From positions 470,811 to 534,810 of the forward strand of contig NZ_JABUOU010000002.1 of the NCBI RefSeq assembly GCF_013344475.1: a stretch of 64,000 nt of DNA, in the 5' to 3' direction. Numbering within the stretch: the first letter of the stretch is position 1; every line of letters begins with the position of its first letter. A program made the position numbers and the translations under genes. The DNA is from Martelella limonii. Its GTDB lineage: Bacteria; Pseudomonadota; Alphaproteobacteria; Rhizobiales; Rhizobiaceae. Positions 1 to 10,949 of this stretch are shown here, piece by piece. Under the pieces are notes generated by a model. That model saw nothing but the letters and a program-made list of their open reading frames with translations. It had not been told where the DNA came from and made no database searches.

Positions 1-106
1 AGGCGATGCCGGGCGGGCAGCCATCCACCACGCAGCCAAGCGCCGGCCCGTGGCTTTCGCCCCAGGTGGTGACGCGGAACATATGCCCGAATGTGTTGTG
101 CGACAT
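1..106 (-). CDS. aroC: Chorismate synthase, N-terminal part (gene runs off the left edge)
   Basis: Only the first 35 codons lie in the window. They read [20 protein letters not shown] followed by [14 protein letters not shown], which is the highly conserved start of chorismate synthase. This enzyme is FMN-dependent and converts 5-enolpyruvylshikimate 3-phosphate to chorismate, the last common step of aromatic amino acid synthesis. The ATG is at 106-104. An upstream GGAGG-like purine stretch (complement of cctcc at 113-117) serves as ribosome-binding site. The catalytic C-terminal part is outside the window, so intactness cannot be judged. Confidence 0.93.
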   Translation of the reverse strand, partial: MSHNTFGHMFRVTTWGESHGPALGCVVDGCPPGIA

Positions 107-307
107 CAAAAACCTCCGCCGGCGCCGGCCTTTTCGTTTGGCACGGCTCTATAGCAATTGCTCATCCAGGGAAAGACCGGGGGCCGCGTTCGTCGATCAT
201 CCGACGTGCGGGGCCATGCCTGCGGCGCGCAGGAAGCATGCCATGTTCCCCACCCGGCGAGGGCCGTGACGTTTCATTCAGGCCGTAGCCCTCGGATGTG
301 GAAAATC

Positions 308-901
308 CTAGACAACCCATCCGATCGTGCCGGCTTCGGGATCGACGCTCAATATATTGTCCTGCGGGATCGGCAGTTCGGCGGCTTCGTGCGTGCTTGC
401 GCCGCCGACGATCCGGAACAGGGCGCGGATGACACCGCCATGGGCGACGCAAACCGTCGGACCGACAACGTCCTTGAGCCATGCGCCGACGCGCCAGGAG
501 AGGATCTCGTAGCTTTCGGCATCATCGCCCGGCGGCACGAAGGCCCACTTGTCCTGCTCGCGCTGTTCGAGAAGGGCAGGGCTGATGTCTCCGACTTCCT
601 TCAGCGTCCGGCCTTCCCAGTCGCCGAAGGAGAGTTCCTTCAGCCGGTCGTCGGTGCGGTAGAGTTCCGGTGTCAGGCCCATCGAGGCGCGGACCCGCTC
701 CATGGTTTCGCGGGTTCTGGAAAGCGGGCTTGCGACGAAATCGTAAAGGCCCGTTTCCGAGCCGAGGATTTCTGCCAACTGCTTGCCATTGCCGGTTGCC
801 TGGCCGCGACCGGTTTCGTTCAGCGGTATGTCCTTCTGGCCCTGAAGCCTGAAGGCGGCGTTCCAGTCGGTCTGGCCGTGGCGGATGACATAGATCTGCA
901 A
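308..901 (-). CDS. Histidine phosphatase family protein (phosphoglycerate mutase-like)
   Basis: A 197-residue protein that begins MQIYVIRHGQTDWN. The RHGQT motif holds the catalytic histidine that becomes phosphorylated in the branch-2/cofactor-dependent phosphoglycerate mutase superfamily. Other family hallmarks are SPLSRTRET (second arginine), ELSFGDWEG (the acidic proton donor region) and VAHGGVIR (second catalytic histidine). Length and motifs fit small GpmB/CobC-like phosphatases. It lies between aroC and fabI on the same strand, but about 160-200 bp separates it from each, so it may be its own unit. The substrate cannot be read from the sequence; broad sugar-phosphate or nucleotide phosphatase activity is typical of relatives. 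Confidence 0.85.
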   Translation of the reverse strand: MQIYVIRHGQTDWNAAFRLQGQKDIPLNETGRGQATGNGKQLAEILGSETGLYDFVASPLSRTRETMERVRASMGLTPELYRTDDRLKELSFGDWEGRTLKEVGDISPALLEQREQDKWAFVPPGDDAESYEILSWRVGAWLKDVVGPTVCVAHGGVIRALFRIVGGASTHEAAELPIPQDNILSVDPEAGTIGWVV

Positions 902-1031
902 TGTTCAGGTCCCGTTATGGCTTTGCATCACCTGATCAAATTTCATTACAGTGCGATGCTAAAATTCAGATGGGTTTTTGTGTTTTGCACACTTTTGGGA
1001 GGAGCGGCGGGGATTGTCCCGCGCGAAAATG

Positions 1032-1059
1032 AAAAAGGCGCGGTCATGGCCGCGCCTTT
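1032..1059 (-). terminator. Rho-independent terminator downstream of fabI
   Basis: A perfect 10-bp inverted repeat (1034-1043 with 1050-1059) encloses a 6-nt loop. On the minus strand it is followed by a short T run (complement of 1032-1036). It sits 5 bases past the fabI stop codon. Confidence 0.8.
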
Positions 1060-1064
1060 GATCG

Positions 1065-1883
1065 TCAGTCCTTGACCACCGAGATGTCGGGCGCGTCCAC
1101 GGCCTTCATGCCGACGACGTGATAGCCCGAATCGGCATGAAGCACCTCGCCGGTGATCGAGGTGGAAAGGTCCGACAGCAGGAACAGCGCGGTGTTGCCG
1201 ACCTCGTCGATCGTGACGTTGCGCTTCAGCGGCGAATTGTACTCGTTCCACTTCAGGATGTAGCGGAAGTCGCCGATCGCGGAGCCTGCAAGCGTCTTGA
1301 TCGGGCCTGCCGAAATGGCGTTGATGCGGATGCCGCGGCCGCCGACATCGACGGCCATATAGCGCACGCTCGCTTCAAGGGCCGCCTTGGCGACACCCAT
1401 GACATTGTAATGCGGCATCACCTTTTCGGCGCCGTAATAGGTCAGCGTGATCATCGATCCGCCGTCATTCATCATCTTCTCGGCGCGGCGGGCAATGGCG
1501 GTAAAGGAATAGACCGAGATATCCATCGACTTCGCGAAGTTCTCGCGCGAGGTATCGATATAGCGACCGGTCAGCTCTTCCTTGTCGGAAAAGGCGATGG
1601 CGTGAACGACGAAATCGATCTTGCCCCATTCCTGCTCAAGCTTCGCGAACACGTCGTCGATGCTGGCCGGATCGGTAACGTCGCAGTGGCCCGCCATGAG
1701 GGCGTTCAGTTCTGCTGCCAGCGGCTCAACCCGCTTCTTCAGGTTGTCGCCCTGCCACGTCAGTGCAATTTCGGCTCCGGCGTCATGACACGCTTTGGCA
1801 ATGCCCCATGCAATCGAACGGTTATTGGCGACACCGAGGATAATGCCGCGTTTGCCTTTCATGAGGCCGGTTGCTTCCGCCAT
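1065..1883 (-). CDS. fabI: Enoyl-[acyl-carrier-protein] reductase (NADH)
   Basis: A 272-residue FabI, which reduces trans-2-enoyl-ACP to acyl-ACP in the last step of each fatty acid elongation cycle. The N-terminus has the FabI cofactor-binding pattern GVANNRSIAWGIA, which differs from the classical GxxxGxG of other SDR enzymes. The catalytic Tyr-x6-Lys is in YGAEKVMPHYNVMGVAKAA. The open frame extends 50 codons upstream, but the ATG at 1883 is preceded by AAGGAG at good spacing and begins MAEATGLMKGKRGI, matching the family start. A terminator follows directly. It is the likely target of triclosan-class inhibitors in this organism. Confidence 0.95.
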   Translation of the reverse strand: MAEATGLMKGKRGIILGVANNRSIAWGIAKACHDAGAEIALTWQGDNLKKRVEPLAAELNALMAGHCDVTDPASIDDVFAKLEQEWGKIDFVVHAIAFSDKEELTGRYIDTSRENFAKSMDISVYSFTAIARRAEKMMNDGGSMITLTYYGAEKVMPHYNVMGVAKAALEASVRYMAVDVGGRGIRINAISAGPIKTLAGSAIGDFRYILKWNEYNSPLKRNVTIDEVGNTALFLLSDLSTSITGEVLHADSGYHVVGMKAVDAPDISVVKD

Positions 1884-2112
1884 GTGTCGATGCTCCTTGA
1901 AACTCATTTGGTTTCTGCCTATGGCATAGGCGGCTAAACGGTTCAAGCTGGCCTTTCTTTGTGTCACCTGCTTTCGCGATGTAAAAGCGCCTTGCAACGG
2001 GGCGCGGTTTGCGCTTCGCTGATTTCGAACCATGCCTCAGGCCTTACGCAGAAATCCGAAGACGATGCGGCAGTGCCTGCGGCAGACAAGACACGATCCG
2101 GGAGTGACGAGA

Positions 2113-2733
2113 ATGGTTGACGGGAGCGGCGGCAAGGCCGATTTCACCAAGGAGAGCGATCCCTTCGAACTGTTCGCCAAATGGCTGAAGGACGCCGAGG
2201 CAAGCGAGCCGAACGATCCGAGCGCTGTTGCGGTCGCCACCGTCGATGAGGATGGCCTGCCGAATGTGCGCATGGTCCTGATGAAGGAATTCGACAAGAA
2301 CGGCTTCGTTTTCTACACGAATTTCGAAAGCCAGAAGGGCCGGGAGCTGCTCGGCCAGCCAAAGGCTGCGATGTGCTTCCACTGGAAAACGCTGCGTCGC
2401 CAGGTGCGGTTGAGGGGCCCGGTAGAGGTCGTATCCGAAGAAGAGGCGGACGCCTATTTCCAGTCGCGCCCGAGGGGCAGCCGCATCGGCGCCTGGGCGT
2501 CGAAACAATCGCGTGCGCTTGAAAGCCGCTTCGCGCTCGAAACGGCGGTTGCGCAGACGACGGCGCGCTACGGCGTCGGCGAAATTCCGCGCCCGCCATA
2601 CTGGTCCGGTTTCCGGCTGAAGCCGGTTTCGATCGAGTTCTGGCATGACGGCAAGTTCCGTCTCCACGACCGCATCGAATTCCGCCGCAATGCGGCCGAG
2701 GGCGGCTGGCACAAGGTTCGCATGTATCCTTAA
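2113..2733 (+). CDS. pdxH: Pyridoxamine/pyridoxine 5'-phosphate oxidase
   Basis: A 206-residue FMN enzyme that oxidises pyridoxamine or pyridoxine phosphate to pyridoxal 5'-phosphate. Family features are visible in order: [10 protein letters not shown] near the start, [19 protein letters not shown] (FMN/substrate-binding segment), [22 protein letters not shown], and the conserved C-terminus with FRLHDRIEF ending WHKVRMYP. The ATG at 2113 follows GGGAGTGACGAGA. An in-frame ATG upstream at 2032 would add 27 residues that do not resemble the family. It is divergent from fabI and may form a unit with the UPF0303 gene 14 bases downstream. Confidence 0.94.
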   Translation: MVDGSGGKADFTKESDPFELFAKWLKDAEASEPNDPSAVAVATVDEDGLPNVRMVLMKEFDKNGFVFYTNFESQKGRELLGQPKAAMCFHWKTLRRQVRLRGPVEVVSEEEADAYFQSRPRGSRIGAWASKQSRALESRFALETAVAQTTARYGVGEIPRPPYWSGFRLKPVSIEFWHDGKFRLHDRIEFRRNAAEGGWHKVRMYP

Positions 2734-2747
2734 GAAAGAGGCCGAAG

Positions 2748-3212
2748 ATGACGCGGGAACTGGAAGATCAGGTGGCAGAGGAAGAGCGGACGCTTGTTTT
2801 TGGCCGCTTTGACGAGGAAGACGCATGGGATCTCGGTCAGCGGCTGGTTGATCGCGCCATGGCGCACGCAGCCCCGGTGGTGATCGATATCCGCACGCCG
2901 AGCAGGACGCTGTTTCACGCGGCGCTGCCCGGTTCTGCTCCCGACAATGATCTGTGGGCCAGGCGCAAGTCGAACACCGTTTTCCATTTTCACCGTTCGT
3001 CCTACGCCATCGAGCTGGAACATCGCCGCAAGGGCCGGTCCATCGGGCCGGAGCTCGGGCTGAGCCTTTCCGATTACGCCGACCATGGCGGCAGCTTTCC
3101 GGTGCGCATCAGGCGCGTCGGCGTCGTGGCCGCCATCACGGTCTCCGGCCTTGCGAGCAAGGACGATCACGCGCTGATCGTCGGCGTGCTCAGGGAGTTC
3201 GTGAAGGCGTAG
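2748..3212 (+). CDS. Heme-degrading domain / UPF0303 family protein
   Basis: A 154-residue soluble protein of the UPF0303 (HbpS-like, PF03928) family. The family signature is clear: LVFGRFDEEDAWDLG near the N-terminus, then VIDIRTP, LWARRKSNTV and HRSSYAIELE in the middle. Members bind haem or cofactors, but the true role is not firmly established. It is co-directional with pdxH with a 14-base gap and an AAGAAAGAGG purine stretch as ribosome-binding site, so the two may be cotranscribed. A hairpin element follows its stop codon almost immediately. Confidence 0.8.
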   Translation: MTRELEDQVAEEERTLVFGRFDEEDAWDLGQRLVDRAMAHAAPVVIDIRTPSRTLFHAALPGSAPDNDLWARRKSNTVFHFHRSSYAIELEHRRKGRSIGPELGLSLSDYADHGGSFPVRIRRVGVVAAITVSGLASKDDHALIVGVLREFVKA

Positions 3213-3213
3213 A

Positions 3214-3239
3214 ATCCGGGATCTGTCCCTCAGGGACGG
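3214..3239 (+). repeat. Short hairpin-bearing intergenic element, copy 1
   Basis: A 26-base stretch starting ATCCGGGATCTGTC and ending GGGACGG. It begins two bases past the UPF0303 stop codon and contains the inverted repeat GTCCCT/AGGGAC. A second copy with four transition differences lies at 36256-36281, just past the ferredoxin stop codon. It overlaps the stop codon of the convergent GNAT gene. It may act as a transcription end signal or be a small dispersed repeat. Confidence 0.5.
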
Positions 3240-3787
3240 TCACTGCCGCAAAGCGATCCGGTCTCGCGCGCAAGGACGCTTGCCTCCGACCGTTGCCAGC
3301 TTGTCGGAACCGGTTTCTGCATCATGATCAGTGGGAAGGGCAGGCCGTTGTCGTCGGTCGCGCGCCGTTTGATGCCGCAAAAGCCGTGACGGCGGTAGAA
3401 GGCAAGCGCGCGGTGGTTGGCGGCGTAGACCTCCAGCAGAAGATGGCCCTTGAGGCGGAAGGCATGGTCGAGGAGCGCTGACCCTATGCCGCCGCCCTGA
3501 CAATCCGGCGACACGAACAGGCCGCCGATGAAACTGTCGATCAGGCCGACGAAGCCGATCGGCGTTTCGCCGGATACAGCGACCCAGGTTTCCGTTTCCG
3601 GCAGGTATTTTTCCGCAACCAGCTTCTTCTGCGTTTCGAGCAGATGCTCTGGCAGGAAGTGGTGCGAGATAGCGGAGGCCGCATGCCAGATATCGGCCAG
3701 CACGCGATTGTCATCCGCCCGATAGGGGCGAATGACATGCTCGGATGAAAATGATGCCCCGAGAGGGGAACGGGCTACGCAATACAT
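3230..3787 (-). CDS. GNAT family N-acetyltransferase
   Basis: A 185-residue protein (195 if a TTG at 3817 is used). The acetyl-CoA-binding motif A is GGLFVSPDCQGGGIGSALLD, and a motif B-like LALFYRRHGF-type segment (HRALAFYRRHGFCGI) follows, both classical for GNAT enzymes. N-terminal VIRPYRADDNRVLADIWHA matches the YiaC/YjaB-like group that acetylates small molecules or protein termini. Neither candidate start has a strong ribosome-binding site, so the first 10-25 residues are uncertain. The substrate is unknown. It is convergent with the UPF0303 gene. Confidence 0.82.
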   Translation of the reverse strand: MYCVARSPLGASFSSEHVIRPYRADDNRVLADIWHAASAISHHFLPEHLLETQKKLVAEKYLPETETWVAVSGETPIGFVGLIDSFIGGLFVSPDCQGGGIGSALLDHAFRLKGHLLLEVYAANHRALAFYRRHGFCGIKRRATDDNGLPFPLIMMQKPVPTSWQRSEASVLARETGSLCGSDRP

Positions 3788-3820
3788 TGGCGCATTGAGC
3801 CCGAAAGCCGTAAACAATCC

Positions 3821-3847
3821 GCTAAAGCCGCTAAAGCCGCTAAGGCG
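3821..3847. repeat. Three-copy 9-bp tandem repeat upstream of the GNAT gene
   Basis: Two perfect GCTAAAGCC units and a third with two differences lie between tldD and the GNAT gene. The array is too short for a functional claim. It could vary by slippage and sits just upstream of the alternative TTG start. Confidence 0.6.
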
Positions 3848-3856
3848 CGGCTGTCC

Positions 3857-5275
3857 TCATGCCTGCGTGCCGCCGACGGTGATCTGGTCGAGCCTGAGAT
3901 GCGGCTGGCCGACACCGACGGGGACCCACTGGCCTGCCTTGCCGCAATTGCCGATGCCATTGTCGAGCGCGAGGTCGTTGCCGACCATCGAGACCCGCTT
4001 CATCGCTTCCGGTCCGTTGCCGATCAGGGTCGCGCCCTTGATCGGTGCGCCGATCTTGCCGTTTTCGATCAGATAGGCCTCGGTGCAGGAGAACACGAAC
4101 TGGCCCGATGTGATGTCGACCTGCCCGCCGCCGAAGGTGACGGCATAGATGCCCTTCTTGACCGAGGCGATGATCTCTTCCTTGGTCTTGTCGCCGGCAA
4201 GCATGTAGGTGTTGGTCATGCGCGGCATCGGCAGGCTTGAATAGGATTCCCGCCGCCCGTTGCCGGTGGGGGCAACGCCCATCAGCCGTGCATTCATGCG
4301 GTCCTGCATGTAGCCGGTAAGCCTGCCGTTTTCGATCAGCACATTATAGGCGGAGGGCGTGCCCTCGTCATCGATCGAGATCGAACCGCGGCGGCTTTCG
4401 ATCGTGCCGTCGTCGACGATGGTGACGCCGGGTGCCGCCACCATCTCGCCGACAAGGCCTGAAAAGGCAGAGAGGTTCTTGCGGTTGAAATCGCCCTCGA
4501 GCCCGTGGCCGACGGCCTCATGGATCATCACGCCCGGCCAGCCATTGCCGAGCACCACGTCCATGGTCCCGGCCGGCGCCTCGATCGCCTCGAGATTGAC
4601 GAAGGCCTTGCGCAGCGCCTCTTCGGCGCCAGACTGCCAGTCCTGGCGGGCAAACAGATCGGCAAAGCCATGCCGTCCGCCGATGCCGAAGGAGCCTGTT
4701 TCCTGGCGGTCGCCATCGCCGACGATCACCGAAATGTTGAGCCGCGTCATCGGCCGCACGTCGCTGGCGCGGTAACCGTCGGCGCGCAATATGTCGACGA
4801 TCTGGTGGCTTGCGGCAAGCGAGGCGGAGACCTGCCGCACGCGCGGATCGCGTTCGCGCAAATAGGCATCGATCTCGCCGAGCAGCTGGACCTTCTCCTC
4901 GAAGGAGGGCGCGCCGATCGGGTTTTCCTCGGAATAAAGACGCGTGTTGGTGCCGCGCGGCGGCTCGGCATAGGTGCCCGCATAGCCGTTGGTGACGGCC
5001 TTTGCGGTTTCGGCGGCCCGCTTCAGGGCGCCCAGCGACAGTTCGCCTGCGTGGGCAAAGCCGCTGGCGTCGCCCGCGACGGCGCGCAACCCGAAGCCGT
5101 GGCCGGTATTGAACGAGCCGCTCTTCAGGCGTCCGTCATCAAAGGAGAGCGATTCGCTCTGGGAATATTCGACATAGAGTTCGCCGTCATCGGCATCGTG
5201 GAGCGTGTCTTCCACGACCCTCCGGATTGTCGCTTCATCGGCATCGAAATGGCTGAGGAGGTCGCGGTCGGTCAT
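3857..5275 (-). CDS. tldD: Metalloprotease TldD
   Basis: A 472-residue TldD subunit of the TldD/TldE (PmbA) zinc protease, which degrades unfolded peptides and matures modified peptides such as microcin B17 in enterobacteria. The metal-binding HExxxH-type motif is in MIHEAVGHGLEGDFNRK, and the diagnostic third ligand region is NCGKAGQWVPVGVGQP near the C-terminus. SFNTGHGFGLRAV and GFADLF are also family-typical. In-frame ATGs at 5302 and 5311 would add 9-12 residues; 5275 was chosen because MTDRDLLSHFD resembles the usual start. The partner tldE/pmbA is not in the window. ialB follows upstream on the same strand after 59 bases. Confidence 0.93.
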   Translation of the reverse strand: MTDRDLLSHFDADEATIRRVVEDTLHDADDGELYVEYSQSESLSFDDGRLKSGSFNTGHGFGLRAVAGDASGFAHAGELSLGALKRAAETAKAVTNGYAGTYAEPPRGTNTRLYSEENPIGAPSFEEKVQLLGEIDAYLRERDPRVRQVSASLAASHQIVDILRADGYRASDVRPMTRLNISVIVGDGDRQETGSFGIGGRHGFADLFARQDWQSGAEEALRKAFVNLEAIEAPAGTMDVVLGNGWPGVMIHEAVGHGLEGDFNRKNLSAFSGLVGEMVAAPGVTIVDDGTIESRRGSISIDDEGTPSAYNVLIENGRLTGYMQDRMNARLMGVAPTGNGRRESYSSLPMPRMTNTYMLAGDKTKEEIIASVKKGIYAVTFGGGQVDITSGQFVFSCTEAYLIENGKIGAPIKGATLIGNGPEAMKRVSMVGNDLALDNGIGNCGKAGQWVPVGVGQPHLRLDQITVGGTQA

Positions 5276-5334
5276 GGTGGTTTCCGTCTTCTTGTCGTTC
5301 ATGACGCCCATATAGGAATGATCGCCGGGCGATA

Positions 5335-6147
5335 TCAGGGCAGATTGTCGAAACCCTCGACGAAGCCGGTAAGGTCGACCGGAATGCCGATCGTGTCCTG
5401 ATCGACGGAGAAGGTGAGCGTGAAAACCGCCTCGCGGCCGGCGCGCATGATCTTCATCAGATCCTCGTCGATGTCGATCTCGACATAGCAGCCGTCGAGA
5501 TAGCATCGGGTAAAGTAACCCTTTCCGATATTCACGCCGTCGACGAACATGTCCATGCCGGACGGCAGGAAGACACCGAGCGGGGAGAGGATGCGCAACA
5601 GCGTTGCCTCGCGGTCGGCGGTCTTCAGCACGGCGATCGAAAGCCCGATTTCCGGACGGTCCTCGGCAATCACGTTCTGCATCAGCGCGCATTGCTCGAC
5701 GCTCGATCCGGGCGGCTGGTCGCAGATCGTCGACCATGCGCCGTGATTCTCGCGGACCACGTTTTCCGTGACTGTGTCCTCTGCGGGGATCGGCAGCGGA
5801 GCCAGTTCTTCCTCGCTCGCCTGCGCATCGGCATCGCTTGTCGCAGCACCGGGCTCATCAGCTGCAGGCGCGGGCGTCGCATCCGCTGCGCCCTCAGTCT
5901 CGGGCGCCTGCGTTGTTTGCGGCTCGGCTTCTCCAACAGACGCCTCAGGCGTTTCTTCTGCCGCGGTGGTTTCCGGTGCGGCCTGATCCGTCCCTGTCGC
6001 GGGTTCCTCGACGGGACGGGAGGTGCGGGCCGAAGGCGCAGCGCCGCTATCCTGCGCGCTTGCCGGAAGGGCAGTGGAACACAGCAACGCGGCGAGGGCG
6101 AGCGCGCCTGCCTTGCGATACGCATGATTTGCAAGAACGACAGGCAT
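5335..6147 (-). CDS. Invasion-associated locus B (IalB) family protein with a long acidic Ala/Pro/Thr linker
   Basis: A 270-residue secreted protein. Residues 1-32 form a signal peptide (hydrophobic core AGALALAALLCSTALPASAQ). Residues about 33-120 are low complexity, dominated by Ala, Glu, Pro and Thr. The C-terminal half is the IalB fold (PF06776), with WSTICDQPPG, CALMQNV and CYLDGCYVEIDI. Its cysteines probably form periplasmic disulfides. The ATG is at 6147 behind GAGGAG; an upstream in-frame start lacks a ribosome-binding site. IalB was named for Bartonella erythrocyte invasion, but the family is widespread in free-living rhizobia and its role there is unclear. It is divergent from the cox cluster. 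Confidence 0.85.
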   Translation of the reverse strand: MPVVLANHAYRKAGALALAALLCSTALPASAQDSGAAPSARTSRPVEEPATGTDQAAPETTAAEETPEASVGEAEPQTTQAPETEGAADATPAPAADEPGAATSDADAQASEEELAPLPIPAEDTVTENVVRENHGAWSTICDQPPGSSVEQCALMQNVIAEDRPEIGLSIAVLKTADREATLLRILSPLGVFLPSGMDMFVDGVNIGKGYFTRCYLDGCYVEIDIDEDLMKIMRAGREAVFTLTFSVDQDTIGIPVDLTGFVEGFDNLP

Positions 6148-6508
6148 TGGGCGGGCTCCTCGGCTGATTAGGACGGTCTTAATTACCACAACCGGCTTTG
6201 TGCCGCGTTCGAAAGAAATTTTCAACGGCTGAAGAAGGACTTGACCTGGGAAAGGGCGGCGAAATATCACTGTGAACTTATGCCGCAGCTGACAATTTGA
6301 CGCTTCAAATCAGCAAATGCTATGGCATAATTGTGACTGAGGGAGAAAAACCGGGTCGATGATGTCATTGGATCGCCGGGCAAGGGGTGCGCCCCGGGTG
6401 GGAGATGATATCATGGCCGCCACGCGATGCGCGCGGTTTTGATCTTTCAGAGGCAGTCGAACAGGGATCCGGTCTGGTTTCAGCCAGACATTGGTGGGAG
6501 AATTCAAC
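6148..6508. promoter_or_regulatory. Divergent intergenic region ialB/coxB with a candidate cox promoter
   Basis: This 361-bp non-coding spacer is AT-richer than its surroundings. It separates ialB (leftward) from coxB (rightward). TTGACG at 6297-6302, a 17-base spacer and CTATGG at 6320-6325 fit an alphaproteobacterial sigma-70 promoter for the cox cluster, with CATAAT at 6326-6331 as an alternative -10. That leaves a leader of roughly 170 bases before coxB. No RNA family was recognised in it. Confidence 0.45.
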
Positions 6509-9065
<2,557 letters not shown>

Positions 9066-9087
9066 GCGGAGCGAAAGAAACTGGTCT

Positions 9088-9117
9088 CGCGCGCCGCTTC
9101 CGGCGCGCGGGCCTTTT
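9088..9117 (+). terminator. Terminator-like hairpin between coxA and ctaB
   Basis: A perfect 9-bp GC-only stem (9088-9096 with 9101-9109) has a 4-base loop and is followed by GGCCTTTTT. It lies in the 69-base gap between coxA and ctaB. It is probably a partial terminator that keeps structural subunits more abundant than assembly factors. Confidence 0.75.
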
Positions 9118-9134
9118 TGAAATGAGAGCGGATA

Positions 9135-10061
9135 ATGACAGCAATCGACAATGAACTCGGCGGCGATCTCGTGCTTTCGGAAGCGACCGGACGCGACTAT
9201 TTCGCGCTGCTGAAGCCCCGGGTAATGTCGCTGGTCGTGTTCACGGCCTTTGCCGGCCTGTTCCTGGCGCCAGGGCCGATCAACCCGGTCATGGGCGCGA
9301 TCGCCATTCTCTGCATCGCGGTTGGCGCAGGCGCCGCCGGTGCGCTGAACATGTGGTACGACGCCGATATCGACGCGATCATGTCGCGCACGGCAAAGCG
9401 CCCGATTCCCGCGGGCAAGGTCCGCCGGGATGAAGCGCTGGCCTTCGGCATCGCGCTTTCCTGCTTCTCCGTGGCGACGCTTGGCCTTGCGATCAACTGG
9501 TTCGCGGCCGGCCTTCTCGCCTTCACGATCTTCTATTACGCCGTGTTCTACACGATGTGGCTGAAGCGGGCGACGCCGCAGAACATCGTGATCGGCGGTG
9601 CAGCCGGCGCATTTCCGCCCATGATCGGCTGGGCCGCCGTCACCGGCGGCATTTCGCTCGACAGCGTCATCCTGTTCTCGATCACCTTCCTGTGGACTCC
9701 GCCGCATTTCTGGGCGCTCGCGCTCTTCAAGAAGGGCGACTACGACGACGTTGGCATTCCGATGATGCCGAACGTTGCCGGCGAGGCTTCCACCAAGAAC
9801 CAGATGGTTGTCTATGCGGTGCTGACGGCCATTGCCGGCGTCGCGCCGTGGTTCACGGGTCTTGCAAGCCCCTTCTATGCGGTCTTCGCTGCAGCGCTCG
9901 GCGGTTACTTCGTCTATCATTCGCTCAAGGTGCGCGCGATGGCCGAGGGCGACCAGAAGATGGTGCCGGCCAAGAAGATGTTTGGCTATTCGCTCTTCTA
10001 TCTTTCAGCGATCTTCGCCGCTCTGATCGTCGATCGTGCCGCAATGTTGATGATCGGGTGA
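9135..10061 (+). CDS. ctaB: Protoheme IX farnesyltransferase (heme O synthase)
   Basis: A 308-residue polytopic UbiA-family prenyltransferase that converts haem b to haem O, the first step towards haem a of the oxidase. The prenyl-diphosphate-binding motif [20 protein letters not shown] contains the characteristic DxxxD, and the second conserved loop is [19 protein letters not shown]. About nine hydrophobic segments are visible. ATG follows GAGAGCGGATA. It sits in the cox cluster four bases before the small coxF gene. Confidence 0.95.
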   Translation: MTAIDNELGGDLVLSEATGRDYFALLKPRVMSLVVFTAFAGLFLAPGPINPVMGAIAILCIAVGAGAAGALNMWYDADIDAIMSRTAKRPIPAGKVRRDEALAFGIALSCFSVATLGLAINWFAAGLLAFTIFYYAVFYTMWLKRATPQNIVIGGAAGAFPPMIGWAAVTGGISLDSVILFSITFLWTPPHFWALALFKKGDYDDVGIPMMPNVAGEASTKNQMVVYAVLTAIAGVAPWFTGLASPFYAVFAAALGGYFVYHSLKVRAMAEGDQKMVPAKKMFGYSLFYLSAIFAALIVDRAAMLMIG

Positions 10062-10065
10062 TAGG

Positions 10066-10200
10066 ATGATCGAGACCGTCAAGCTGACCGAAAAGCAGAA
10101 GAAGGCCCGGCGCGCGCGCAATATCGCGCTTGGCTTCGTGCTGTTCGGCCTTGTGGCCCTGTTTTACATCATGACCATGGTGAAGCTCGGCGCTTCGTGA
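10066..10200 (+). CDS. Small single-pass membrane protein of the oxidase cluster (CoxF-like)
   Basis: A 44-codon gene: a lysine/arginine-rich N-terminus ([14 protein letters not shown]) followed by one transmembrane helix ([20 protein letters not shown]) and a short tail. It starts four bases after ctaB behind TGATAGG. Its stop is at 10198-10200, 23 bases before the chosen ctaG start. A small gene with this character at this place is typical of rhizobial cox clusters and is annotated CoxF or as a hypothetical. It probably acts in oxidase assembly, but no specific function is established. Confidence 0.75.
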   Translation: MIETVKLTEKQKKARRARNIALGFVLFGLVALFYIMTMVKLGAS

Positions 10201-10223
10201 GCGATCCGTTGGGGGGAGAGGGT

Positions 10224-10805
10224 ATGACTGACGTGAGCGATAAGCGGCAACGCAACAACGGCGCCATCGTGCTGATGTGCCTCACTTTCGTCGTGGGCAT
10301 GACGGCGATGAGCTTTGCCGCCGTTCCGCTTTACCGCATCTTCTGTCAGGTCACCGGCTATAACGGCACGGCCCAGCGCGTGGAGCAATATTCGAATGTC
10401 GTGCTCGACCAGACGGTCAAGGTGACCTTTGATGCCAATGTCGCACCGGGTCTCGACTGGGAGTTCACGCCTGAGCAGAAATCGGTCTCGCCGAAGATCG
10501 GCGAGACGGTGCAGGTGATGTTCCATGCCCGCAACAAGAGCAGCGAGCCTGTGCGTGGCCAGGCCATCTTCAACGTGACGCCGCTGCAGGCTGGCGCCTA
10601 TTTCAACAAGGTCGAGTGCTTCTGCTTTACCGAGACGGTGCTTCAGCCCGGCGAGACGCTGGAAATGCCGGTGGTCTTCTTTGTCGATCCGGCATTCGCG
10701 GATGCCGAGGAAACGCGGGATATCCGGGTGCTGACGCTGTCCTATACGTTTTTCGAGCACGAGAAACCGGTTGCGGCCGTCAAGGCGGTCGCGGAACCTT
10801 CGTAA
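10224..10805 (+). CDS. ctaG: Cytochrome c oxidase assembly protein CtaG (Cox11)
   Basis: A 193-residue Cox11-type copper chaperone that delivers Cu to the CuB site of subunit I. It is anchored by one N-terminal helix ([20 protein letters not shown]) with the conserved [14 protein letters not shown] just after it. The copper-binding CFCF motif is present in [16 protein letters not shown]. The ATG at 10224 follows GGGGGGAGAGGGT. A GTG at 10197 overlapping coxF by four bases is an alternative start that adds nine residues. About 140 bases separate it from coxC. Confidence 0.94.
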   Translation: MTDVSDKRQRNNGAIVLMCLTFVVGMTAMSFAAVPLYRIFCQVTGYNGTAQRVEQYSNVVLDQTVKVTFDANVAPGLDWEFTPEQKSVSPKIGETVQVMFHARNKSSEPVRGQAIFNVTPLQAGAYFNKVECFCFTETVLQPGETLEMPVVFFVDPAFADAEETRDIRVLTLSYTFFEHEKPVAAVKAVAEPS

Positions 10806-10949
10806 CGAGCCGCCGATTATTTGAGGCGGGGATTGATTAAGACGGTGAATTCGGACCAAATGCTTTGAAAGCTTCGGTTGATTTGCCAGAGAGTTTACTG
10901 AAGCGGCGCCCGACGGGAGCTTCAGGGAGAGAGGAAACGGGGACCAGGA

